Assembly (NCBI GenBank): GCA_027307325.1
Contig: DAHUXE010000018.1
Span: 1-33,615 of the forward strand
Source: Gammaproteobacteria bacterium
Lineage (GTDB): Bacteria; Pseudomonadota; Gammaproteobacteria; Steroidobacterales; Steroidobacteraceae
DNA: 33,615 nt
Direction of reading: 5' to 3'
A program made the translations under genes and the position numbers. Positions 16,051 through 22,875 of this stretch are shown piece after piece. The first letter of the stretch is position 1, and each line of letters opens with the position of its first letter. A model generated the notes under the pieces. It had not been told where the DNA came from and did no database searches. It worked only from the letters and a program-made list of their open reading frames with translations.

Positions 16051-18666
16051 ATGAAGACGATCCCGAGCCTGATCATCGCGGCGGTGTTCGCCACGCTGAC
16101 GTTCGCCGTGTGGGCGTCCCTCAACCGCCCGACGCGCGAGCCGCCCTGGCCGGCGCGCATCCAGGGCTTCGCCTTCTCGCCGTTCCGCGCCAACGAGGAT
16201 CCCACCACTTTCAAGATGCCGACCGACGCCGAGATCGACGCCGATCTGGCGCTCCTCGAGGGCAAGGTCAACGCGGTGCGCACTTATTCGGTTGGCGCGT
16301 CGCTCGCCGACGTTCCCGAGCTCGCCGAGCGCCACGGCATCAACGTCGCGCTCGGCGCCTGGCTCGACAGCCACCTCGACAAGAACGAAGAGCAGCTGAA
16401 GATCGCCATCGACCTCGCCGGTACGCACCAGAACGTGGTGCGCGTCGTGATCGGCAACGAGGTGCTGCTGCGCGGCGATCTCACCCTCGAGGAGCTCGAG
16501 AAGTATCTCGACCGGGCGCGTGCCGCCATCGGCCAGCCGGTCGGCACCGCCGAGACCTGGCACACCTGGCTCGCGCACCCCGAGCTCGCCCAGCACGTCG
16601 ATTACATCGGCGTGCACTTGCTGCCCTACTGGGAAGGCGTCCCGGTGGACGCCGCGATCGCCTACTCCTTCGCCCAGTTCAAGCGCCTGCAGCAGACCTT
16701 CCCGCACAAGCCGATCGTCATCGCCGAGATCGGCTGGCCGAGCCGCGGGCGCACGCGCGAGTCCGCGGTCGCCTCGGTTGCCAACGAGGCGCTGTTCCTG
16801 CGCCGCTTCCTCGCCCGCGCCGAGCGCGAGCAGATCAAGTACTACGTCATGGAGGCGTTCGACCAGCCATGGAAGGCGTACCAGGAGGGAGCGGTCGGCT
16901 CCTACTGGGGCGTGTACGACGTCAACCGGCAGCCGAAGTTCGCCTTCACCGAGCCCATCGTGCGCGTGCCCGAGTGGCACATCCTGGCGGCCCTGTCGGT
17001 CGCGGCCGCGCTGCTGGTGCTCGGGATCGTGTATCTCACCAGCGATGCGCTGCGCAACCGCGGCCGCAGCTTCCTCGCGATCGTGGTGTACGCCGCCACC
17101 ACCATCGCGGTGTGGGTGATCTACGACTTCACGCAGCAGTACATGACGGTCTCGAGCGTGATCGCCGGCGTGCTGCTGCTGCTCGGCATGCTGGGAGTGC
17201 TGCTGGTGCTGCTCGCCGAGGCGCACGAGTGGGCCGAGGCGCACTGGGTGGCTTACCGGCTCCGGCTCGGCGCGCCGATGGTCGCCGGCGGTCAGCAGCA
17301 GCCGAAGGTTTCGCTCCACGTGCCGGCCTACAACGAGCCGCCGGCGATGCTGATCGAGACCCTCGATGCGCTCGCGCGGCTCGACTATCCGGACTTCGAA
17401 GTGCTGGTCGTCGACAACAACACGCGCGACGAGAGTGTCTGGCGCCCGGTCGAGGCGCACTGCGCGCGGCTCGGCCCGCGTTTCCGCTTCTTCCACGTCG
17501 CGCCGCTCGCCGGCTTCAAGGCCGGCGCGCTCAACTACGCGCTCGAGCGCACCGCGCCGGATGCCGCCATCGTCGCTGCGATCGACAGCGACTACGTGGT
17601 CGATCCGCGCTGGCTGCGCGAGCTCACGCCGGCATTCCAGGACCAGCGCACCGCCATCGTGCAGGCGCCGCAGGACTACCGCGACGCCGATCAGAGCGCC
17701 TTCAAGGCCATGTGCTACGCCGAGTACCGCGGGTTCTTCCACATCGGCATGATCACGCGCAACGAGCGCAACGCGATCATTCAGCACGGCACCATGACCA
17801 TGGTGCGGCGCGCGCAGCTCGAGCGCTGCCGCTGGGCGGAGTGGTGCATCACCGAGGATGCGGAGCTCGGCCTGCGGATCTTCGAGGCGGGCTACGACGC
17901 CACTTACGTGCCGGTGAGCTACGGCCGCGGCCTGATGCCCGACACTTTCATCGACTTCAAGAAGCAGCGCTTCCGCTGGGCTTACGGCGCGATGCAGATC
18001 CTCAAGGCGCACGCCCGCGCGCTGTTCCTCGAGGGCGGCCCGCTCTCCTCGGGCCAGCGCTACCACTTCGTCGCCGGCTGGCTCCCGTGGGTGGCCGACG
18101 GCTGCAACCTGCTCTTCAACCTGGCGGCTCTCGGCTGGTCGGCCGCGATGGTATGGGCGCCGGGCAAGGTCGACCCGCCGCTCGTCATGTACTCGGTGCT
18201 GCCGCTGTCGCTGTTCACCTTCAAGCTCGCCAAGCTCGTCCACCTCTACCACGTGCGGGTGGGCGCCAGCGCCAGGCAGACGATGGCGGCGGCGATCGCC
18301 GGGCTCGCCCTGACCCACACGATCGGCACCGCGGCGGTCAAGGGCCTCGTCACCCGCAGCGAGCCGTTCTTCCGCACGCCCAAGCAGGGCAGCACCTCGG
18401 GGCTGCGGCGCGCGCTCGCCGCGGCACGCGAGGAGACCGTGATGGTGGTGGGGCTGCTGCTGTCGGCGTGGGGCGTCGCCTACACCGGCACGCGCGAGAC
18501 CGCAGGTCCTGACCGCCTCGCCTGGATCGTCGTGCTCCTCGTTCAGTCCGTGCCTTACGTCTCCTCGCTCATCGTGTCGCTGGTCAGCGCTTTCCCGCTG
18601 CCGGCGCGCTGGCTCGGCACCAGCTATCGTCCGGTGGCCGGCACCGGCCGCCCGGCGCAGGCTTAA
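16051..18666 (+). CDS. ndvB: Bifunctional GH17-GT2 membrane beta-glucan synthase (NdvB-like)
   Basis: The 871-residue protein has an N-terminal membrane anchor (5-25), a periplasmic GH17 domain (about 35-305) and three transmembrane helices (about 310-395). A cytoplasmic GT2 domain (about 415-660) and further C-terminal helices follow. GH17 has the acid/base glutamate in IGNEVL (about 137) and the nucleophile in IAEIGWPS (about 226). GT2 has VPAYNE, DSDY (about 511), TED (about 601) and KKQRFRW, the processive Q-x-x-R-W motif. The layout equals the NdvB proteins of Bradyrhizobium and Pseudomonas, which make (cyclic) beta-1,3/1,6-glucans. In Pseudomonas these are linked to biofilm-specific antibiotic tolerance. 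The exact product here is inferred. The coding region is uninterrupted and lies between gloA and the EamA transporter, with 21 bases on each side. Confidence 0.9.
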   Translation: MKTIPSLIIAAVFATLTFAVWASLNRPTREPPWPARIQGFAFSPFRANEDPTTFKMPTDAEIDADLALLEGKVNAVRTYSVGASLADVPELAERHGINVALGAWLDSHLDKNEEQLKIAIDLAGTHQNVVRVVIGNEVLLRGDLTLEELEKYLDRARAAIGQPVGTAETWHTWLAHPELAQHVDYIGVHLLPYWEGVPVDAAIAYSFAQFKRLQQTFPHKPIVIAEIGWPSRGRTRESAVASVANEALFLRRFLARAEREQIKYYVMEAFDQPWKAYQEGAVGSYWGVYDVNRQPKFAFTEPIVRVPEWHILAALSVAAALLVLGIVYLTSDALRNRGRSFLAIVVYAATTIAVWVIYDFTQQYMTVSSVIAGVLLLLGMLGVLLVLLAEAHEWAEAHWVAYRLRLGAPMVAGGQQQPKVSLHVPAYNEPPAMLIETLDALARLDYPDFEVLVVDNNTRDESVWRPVEAHCARLGPRFRFFHVAPLAGFKAGALNYALERTAPDAAIVAAIDSDYVVDPRWLRELTPAFQDQRTAIVQAPQDYRDADQSAFKAMCYAEYRGFFHIGMITRNERNAIIQHGTMTMVRRAQLERCRWAEWCITEDAELGLRIFEAGYDATYVPVSYGRGLMPDTFIDFKKQRFRWAYGAMQILKAHARALFLEGGPLSSGQRYHFVAGWLPWVADGCNLLFNLAALGWSAAMVWAPGKVDPPLVMYSVLPLSLFTFKLAKLVHLYHVRVGASARQTMAAAIAGLALTHTIGTAAVKGLVTRSEPFFRTPKQGSTSGLRRALAAAREETVMVVGLLLSAWGVAYTGTRETAGPDRLAWIVVLLVQSVPYVSSLIVSLVSAFPLPARWLGTSYRPVAGTGRPAQA

Positions 18667-18687
18667 GTCCGGCGGCTTCAGGTCTCC

Positions 18688-19578
18688 GTGCGCGAGCATC
18701 GGCTCAAGGCCATAGCGACCATGATCGTCGCGGTCGCGGTCTTCTCCTTCATGGACGGGGTGCTGAAGTTCTTTGCCATGCGCTATCCGCCCATGGAGGT
18801 AGCGGCGCTGCGCGGCGCCACCTCGCTCCCCTTCACGCTCGCCCCGGTACTGATCGCCGGCCGCCTGCGCGATCTCGTGCCGCGTCGCTGGCCGATGCAC
18901 CTGCTGCGCGGCACGCTGAGCGTCGTGGTGATCGGGGGCTTCATCTACGCGGTGCGCTCGCTGTCGCTCGCCAACGCCTACTCGGTGTTCCTGGCGGCGC
19001 CGCTGCTGGTGGCGGCGCTGTCGGTACCGCTGCTGCGGGAACGGCTCGACTGGCGCAACTGGCTGGCGATTCTCGTCGGGCTCGCCGGGGTCCTGGTCAT
19101 GCTGCGGCCGAGCGCCTCGGGGCTGGCGAGCCTCGGCGCCGTGGCCGCCCTGGTCGGTGCCACCGCCTACGCCCTGAGCGGAATCGCGGTGCGCATTCTC
19201 ACCCGCACCGACACTACGGTGAGCGTCGTCTTCTGGACCATCAGCCTGATGACCGTATTCTCCGGCGCCATGGCCGCCCCGGGGTGGGTGGCGATCGAGC
19301 ACGGGCACTGGAAATGGCTGCTGGCCCTTGGGGTGCTCGCCGCGATGGGGCAGTACCTCCTCACCGAGGCGTTTCGCTCGGCACCGCCCTCGGTCGTCTC
19401 CCCGTTCGAGTACACCGCGCTCCTCTGGGGAGTCGGCATCGACCGGGTCGTCTGGCAGGTGTTGCCGTCGGCGCGGGTATGCCTGGGGGGCGGCATCGTG
19501 ATCGCGAGCGGGCTCTACCTCATCTGGCATGAGCGCAATGCACCGCGGCACCCGTCGCAGCAGGAGTCATGGCAGTGA
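18688..19578 (+). CDS. EamA/DMT-family inner-membrane transporter
   Basis: The 296-residue protein has ten predicted transmembrane helices formed by two EamA repeats (about 6-135 and 145-282). The second repeat starts at LGAVAALVGATAYALSGIAVRIL, and the glutamate-containing segment SPFEYTALLW lies in its last helices, as in RhaT/YdcZ-like exporters. Such proteins move small metabolites, and the substrate cannot be predicted. It starts with GTG at 18688, preceded by AGG eight bases upstream, 21 bases after the glucan synthase stop. The close spacing suggests cotranscription with ndvB. The C-terminal tail is polar (HPSQQESWQ). Confidence 0.9.
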   Translation: MREHRLKAIATMIVAVAVFSFMDGVLKFFAMRYPPMEVAALRGATSLPFTLAPVLIAGRLRDLVPRRWPMHLLRGTLSVVVIGGFIYAVRSLSLANAYSVFLAAPLLVAALSVPLLRERLDWRNWLAILVGLAGVLVMLRPSASGLASLGAVAALVGATAYALSGIAVRILTRTDTTVSVVFWTISLMTVFSGAMAAPGWVAIEHGHWKWLLALGVLAAMGQYLLTEAFRSAPPSVVSPFEYTALLWGVGIDRVVWQVLPSARVCLGGGIVIASGLYLIWHERNAPRHPSQQESWQ

Positions 19579-19667
19579 CAGCCGCGGCGAGGCAGAATGC
19601 GCCGCTGATCCTCGACAGCGTAGGAAGCTCGTTTCGCTGACAGGTTTGCAAACAAGAGGAAAAGGCC

Positions 19668-20705
19668 ATGAGCAATGCCGATATCCGGGGACGATTCATC
19701 TGGCACGAGTTGTTGACGACGGACACGACCGCCGCTGCCGCCTTCTACCCGAGGGCGGTGCCGTGGCGTACCCAGCCGTCCAGCATGCCGGGCTACACCA
19801 TCTGGATGGCCGGCCAGAGCCAGGTCGGGGGCCTCATGGCATTGCCGCCCGAGGCGGCCGGCACGCCGCCGCACTGGCTGATCTACGTCGGCACCCCGAA
19901 CGTCGATGCGACGGCCGAGCACGCCCAGCGCCTCGGCGCGCGCGTGCTGAAGCCCGCGACCGACATTCCGAACGTCGGCCGCTTTGCGGTGCTCGCGGAT
20001 CCGCAGGGCGCGACGTTTGCGCTGTACACGCCGGGGCCGAGCGGCGGGGCCGTCCCCGCGCCCGGCCCCGGGGTCTTCTCCTGGCACGAGCTGGCGACCA
20101 CCGACGTCGCCGGCGCACTGCGCTTCTACGGGGAGCTGTTCGGCTGGACCAAGGGCCAGGGTCATGACATGGGCGCGATGGGCGTCTACCAGATCTTCGA
20201 GCGCTTCGGCTCGATGGTCGGCGGCATGTGCAACGTCCAGGGGCCGGCGACGCCGCCTTCGTGGCTGAGCTACGTGCAGGTGGCGGACTCGGGCCGCGCG
20301 GTCGCGGCCGCCCAGTCGGCCGGCGGGCGGCTGCTGCACGGGCCGGTCGAGGTGCCGGGCGGCAGCTGGATCGCGCTCTTCATGGATCCGCAGGGCGGCG
20401 CGTTCGCGGTACAGGAACCGCCGCGCGCCGCGGCCGCGAAGCCCGCGTCGCCGCCGGCGAAGCCGGCCGCGGCACCCGCGCCGAAGCCCGCAGCGGCTTC
20501 CGCGCCGGCAGCGGCCGCAAAGAAGCCCGCGGCGGCCAGGAAACCGGCGAAGAAGAAGGCTGCGAAGAAGAAGGCTGCGAAGAAGAAGCCCGCGAAGAAG
20601 AAGCCAGCCCGGAAGGCCGCGAAAAAGAAGGTGGCGCGCCGCAAGACGGCGAAGAAGAGCGCGCGCAAGGGCGCGAAGCGCAGCACGGCGCGGCGCCACC
20701 GCTGA
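19668..20705 (+). CDS. Two-domain VOC protein with a histone-H1-like Lys/Ala/Pro C-terminal tail
   Basis: The 345-residue protein has two glyoxalase/bleomycin-resistance (VOC) domains, about 8-122 and 135-250. Each begins with F-x-WHEL and ends in DPQG-x-x-F-A, as in the CFP32-like hydroxylase family. Residues 253-345 are a 93-residue tail: first a Pro/Ala/Lys hinge (KPAAAPAPKPAA), then repeats of AAKKK and PAKKK, ending in an Arg/Lys-rich stretch. The tail resembles the C-termini of histone H1 and bacterial H1-like proteins (AlgP, Hc1), so it could bind DNA or RNA. The ATG is preceded by AGAGGAAAAGG, a strong ribosome binding site. The gene follows the EamA gene by 89 bases and may have its own promoter. 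The function is unknown; DNA binding is inference from composition. Confidence 0.88.
   Translation: MSNADIRGRFIWHELLTTDTTAAAAFYPRAVPWRTQPSSMPGYTIWMAGQSQVGGLMALPPEAAGTPPHWLIYVGTPNVDATAEHAQRLGARVLKPATDIPNVGRFAVLADPQGATFALYTPGPSGGAVPAPGPGVFSWHELATTDVAGALRFYGELFGWTKGQGHDMGAMGVYQIFERFGSMVGGMCNVQGPATPPSWLSYVQVADSGRAVAAAQSAGGRLLHGPVEVPGGSWIALFMDPQGGAFAVQEPPRAAAAKPASPPAKPAAAPAPKPAAASAPAAAAKKPAAARKPAKKKAAKKKAAKKKPAKKKPARKAAKKKVARRKTAKKSARKGAKRSTARRHR
20540..20625 (+). repeat. Internal DNA repeat encoding (A/P)AKKK units
   Basis: Within the tail of the VOC gene, the 15-base unit GCGAAGAAGAAGGCT and its variants with CCC recur head to tail about five times. This encodes AAKKK or PAKKK. Such a tract is prone to slippage, so its copy number may vary between strains. 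The frame is kept throughout. Confidence 0.75.
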
Positions 20706-20716
20706 AGTCTCCCGTC

Positions 20717-20744
20717 GGCCCCCGCCGCGCACCCGGCGGGGGCC
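20717..20744. terminator. Strong hairpin between convergent VOC and MDR genes
   Basis: GGCCCCCGCCG pairs perfectly with CGGCGGGGGCC across a six-base loop (11 GC-only pairs). It sits 11 bases after the VOC stop and 20 bases from the MDR stop. It can serve both strands as a terminator stem, although neither side has a T-run. Confidence 0.6.
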
Positions 20745-20764
20745 TAAGGGGCTTCCCGGGCGTC

Positions 20765-21742
20765 CTAGAGCTTGACCAGCGGGCGGCCGAAGTTGTCGCC
20801 GCGCATCGCGAGCAGCAGGTGTTCCGGCGCCTTGGGGAGTCCCTCGACGACGTGATCCTTGACGGCGATGCGGCCGGCGCCGTGCCAGGGGATCGCTTCG
20901 CGCAGGAACTCGCCCCTGCGGTGCTCGTAGTCGCGCACCCGCGCGCGCAGCACCTGGATGCCGTCCTTCTCCGGCAGGTAACCAGCGCGCAGCAGTGCGG
21001 GGTTCGGATCGGCCGCGCTCAGCGAGTTCTGCACGATGCGCGCGCCGCCTGCCAGGTGCCGCTCCGCGATCACGGTCTCGAGCAGGTCGCCCCCCGTGTT
21101 GTCGAAATACACATCCACGCCGCGCGGCGCGAGCTGCCGCAGACGCGCACTGAGGGGCTCCGAGCGGTAGTTGATGCAGGCCGTGAGGCGCGCGTGGCGC
21201 GTCACCCACTCGCATTTCTCGCGCGTGCCGGCGATACCGATCGCGCGCGCGCCCTTCAGCATCGCGATCTGTCCGGCCATCGAGCCCGCGGCGTTCGAGG
21301 CGGCCGAGACCAGCACCGTCTCCCCGGCGCGCAGCTTGGCGAGGTCGAGGAGTCCGAAGTAGGCGGCCATGCCGGGCGCGCCGAGGATGCCGAGCGCCGT
21401 GGACGACGGGGTTTGCCCCGGATGCACGAAGCGGGCGTTCTGGCCGCGGGACACGGCAAATTGCTGCAGGCCGGCGTCGAGCACCACGATGCTGCCGACG
21501 CCGAAGACGTCGTGACGCGACTCGATCACCTCGCCGACGCCGCGCGCCGGCACCAGGTCGCCCGGCCGCACGAAGCCGGGGTTGCCGGTGGCGCCGTGCC
21601 CGACGTGGAACGGGTCGAGCGCCAGCCACAGCGCGCGCGCGAGGAAAGTACCGTTGGTGAGCGTGGGGAGCGCGGCCTCGATCAGCTCGAAGTCGCTCGG
21701 CCTGGACGGCAGGGCCTTGAGACGGATCTGGAGGTTGTGCAC
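20765..21742 (-). CDS. NADP-dependent MDR oxidoreductase (leukotriene B4 dehydrogenase/CurA-like)
   Basis: The 325-residue protein belongs to the medium-chain reductases that reduce alkenal/one double bonds. It has LPSRPSDFELIEA, ARALWLALDPF, GVGEVIESRHDVFGVGSIV, the family signature LGILGAPGMAAYFGLLDLAK and ETVLVSAASNAAGSMAGQIA. VDVYFDNTGGDLL and the C-terminal DHVVEGLPKAPEHLLLAMRGDNFGRPLV complete the fold. The cofactor loop reads ASNAAGS instead of the common AAGAVGS. The usual LDPYMRGRM motif is LDPFHVGH, so this is a divergent member and its substrate is unclear. The start is GTG at 21742, aligned with the family N-terminus; a GAGGCGAG tract lies a little far upstream. It is 22 bases downstream of the small lipoprotein gene and probably cotranscribed. 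Confidence 0.85.
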   Translation of the reverse strand: MHNLQIRLKALPSRPSDFELIEAALPTLTNGTFLARALWLALDPFHVGHGATGNPGFVRPGDLVPARGVGEVIESRHDVFGVGSIVVLDAGLQQFAVSRGQNARFVHPGQTPSSTALGILGAPGMAAYFGLLDLAKLRAGETVLVSAASNAAGSMAGQIAMLKGARAIGIAGTREKCEWVTRHARLTACINYRSEPLSARLRQLAPRGVDVYFDNTGGDLLETVIAERHLAGGARIVQNSLSAADPNPALLRAGYLPEKDGIQVLRARVRDYEHRRGEFLREAIPWHGAGRIAVKDHVVEGLPKAPEHLLLAMRGDNFGRPLVKL

Positions 21743-21764
21743 GGGCGCGGGTTTCTCGCCTCGG

Positions 21765-21980
21765 CTACCTGCCGGCGGCATCCGCGGCGGCACGCTCGCG
21801 GTCTGCCGCCTCTTGGCTGGCCGCTTCGACCTGCTGCCGCACCCGCTCCTGCTGCGCCCGTGCCTGCGCCGCCTGCTGTGCCGCGGCGGCCGAGGTGCTC
21901 GCCGCCGCGGCGCCGGTCTCGGCCAGCCCACAGCCGGTGAGCAGGGCACAGCACCCGGCGAGCACCACAATAAACCGCAT
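21765..21980 (-). CDS. Small Ala/Gln-rich lipoprotein
   Basis: The 71-residue product has a short lipoprotein signal peptide with lipobox L-T-G-C, followed by GLAE. The mature part is about 54 residues, rich in Ala, Gln, Glu and Arg. Its heptad-like pattern (QQAAQARAQQERVRQQVEAASQEAADRERAA) predicts one continuous amphipathic helix or coiled coil. It resembles Lpp/OprI-type murein lipoproteins in size and plan, but it lacks their C-terminal lysine, so covalent linkage to peptidoglycan is not expected. The ATG at 21980 begins the signal peptide; an in-frame TTG three codons earlier is possible. It diverges from the alpha/beta hydrolase gene with 59 bases between, and precedes the MDR gene on the same strand. 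Confidence 0.7.
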   Translation of the reverse strand: MRFIVVLAGCCALLTGCGLAETGAAAASTSAAAAQQAAQARAQQERVRQQVEAASQEAADRERAAADAAGR

Positions 21981-22039
21981 GAGGGCCAATTTACGCGCCC
22001 AGGCTGCGTACGCAAGAGGCCCGGGGAACGTGGCACTAT

Positions 22040-22750
22040 ATGTCGCGCATGTCCAGGACGACTCCCAGGCCGCAACCGGTGGAAGCGGAGCCGCGGGTGC
22101 GGCGCGGTTATTTCGAGAGCCGCTACGGCCAGCTGCACGTACACAACGCGATCCCTCCGGGCGGCGGGTTCGAGGAGGGAACGCCGCTCCTCTGCCTGCA
22201 CGGCACGCAGGGCACGGGCCGCACGTTCAGCGGTCTGCTCGCGCTCCTCGGCCGCGACCGCTCGGTGTACGCGCCGGACCTGCCCGGCTACGGCGAATCC
22301 GACGGGCCGCCGCAGCAGATGAGCGCGGCCGAGTACACCGCGGTGCTCGGCGACTTCCTCGATACCATGCGGCTGCGGCACGTCGATCTGCTGGCGCACG
22401 GAGCCGGTTCGGTGCTCGCCACCGAGCTCGCACTGGCGCGCGGCCCGCAGGTGCGCCGGCTCGTCCTCGTCTCGGTTCCGCTCGGCCCGCGCCCGCAGGG
22501 AGGCGCAAACCCGCCGGGGGGCGATCTCGCGGCCGCGGCGGCCGCCTATGCGCTGCGCGAGCGGCTCGGGCGGGTCTCGCAGCCGCTGCTCGTGCTGCGG
22601 CCCAGGGACGAGTGGTGGGACGCGACCGCCCGGGTGCGCGAGACGCAGCCGGCCGTCCGTGTCCTGGACCTTCCGGATCATGGGCCGGACCTGCTGCAGT
22701 CGGCCCCGGGCGCGGTGGCGGATGCGGTGCGGGGGTTTCTGCGCGACTGA
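22040..22750 (+). CDS. Short alpha/beta-hydrolase-fold protein lacking the nucleophile serine
   Basis: The 236-residue protein has the hydrolase-fold landmarks LLCLHGTQGTGRTF (oxyanion region), YAPDLPGYGESD, and an acid residue in RPRDEWWD. A histidine occurs in DLPDHGPDLL. The nucleophile elbow, normally G-x-S-x-G, reads AHGAGS, so the residue at the nucleophile position is Gly. The cap or lid domain between strands 6 and 7 is also almost absent (GGANPPGGDLAAAAAA), which explains the short length. It may be a non-catalytic or mechanistically different family member. The first ATG (22040) is used; the second (22049) is equally possible, and neither has a clear ribosome binding site. It diverges from the small lipoprotein gene. 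Confidence 0.8.
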   Translation: MSRMSRTTPRPQPVEAEPRVRRGYFESRYGQLHVHNAIPPGGGFEEGTPLLCLHGTQGTGRTFSGLLALLGRDRSVYAPDLPGYGESDGPPQQMSAAEYTAVLGDFLDTMRLRHVDLLAHGAGSVLATELALARGPQVRRLVLVSVPLGPRPQGGANPPGGDLAAAAAAYALRERLGRVSQPLLVLRPRDEWWDATARVRETQPAVRVLDLPDHGPDLLQSAPGAVADAVRGFLRD

Positions 22751-22776
22751 AGGCGCACTGGCGGCCCGCGGCGCGC

Positions 22777-22797
22777 ATTTTGCGATTCAGATCACAC
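22777..22797 (+). promoter_or_regulatory. CRP/Vfr-type operator upstream of the FHA gene
   Basis: TGCGA-N6-TCACA matches nine of ten positions of the CRP core TGTGA-N6-TCACA. The wider 21-base site matches nearly all of the Pseudomonas Vfr consensus as I remember it. Its centre is at 22788.5. A -10-like TAGAAT lies at 22838-22843, placing the expected start near 22850 and the operator centre near -61.5, the classical class I activation distance. No -35 hexamer is visible, as expected for an activator-dependent promoter. Confidence 0.7.
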
Positions 22798-22837
22798 AAT
22801 TGCACCGGGGCACACGGATCCAGGCCCCGAGCGGCGC

Positions 22838-22843
22838 TAGAAT
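22838..22843 (+). promoter_or_regulatory. -10 element of the FHA gene promoter
   Basis: TAGAAT matches TATAAT at five of six positions and lies in an A/T-rich island (22838-22860) that stands out in this GC-rich sequence. It is 33 bases before the FHA start codon. Confidence 0.5.
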
Positions 22844-22875
22844 TTTCTTAATAAAGAACAGGGGACAATCTGAAG

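Noticed and set aside
15730-19551. Very long minus-strand open frame (over 1200 codons) opposite gloA, ndvB and the EamA gene
   Set aside because: High GC removes stop codons from antisense frames; the translation is Arg/His/Gly/Asp-rich without any domain, and the plus-strand genes have full families.
20540-20625. Possible CRISPR or non-coding satellite made of AAG-rich repeats
   Set aside because: The units are contiguous, without spacers, and keep the coding frame of the VOC tail.
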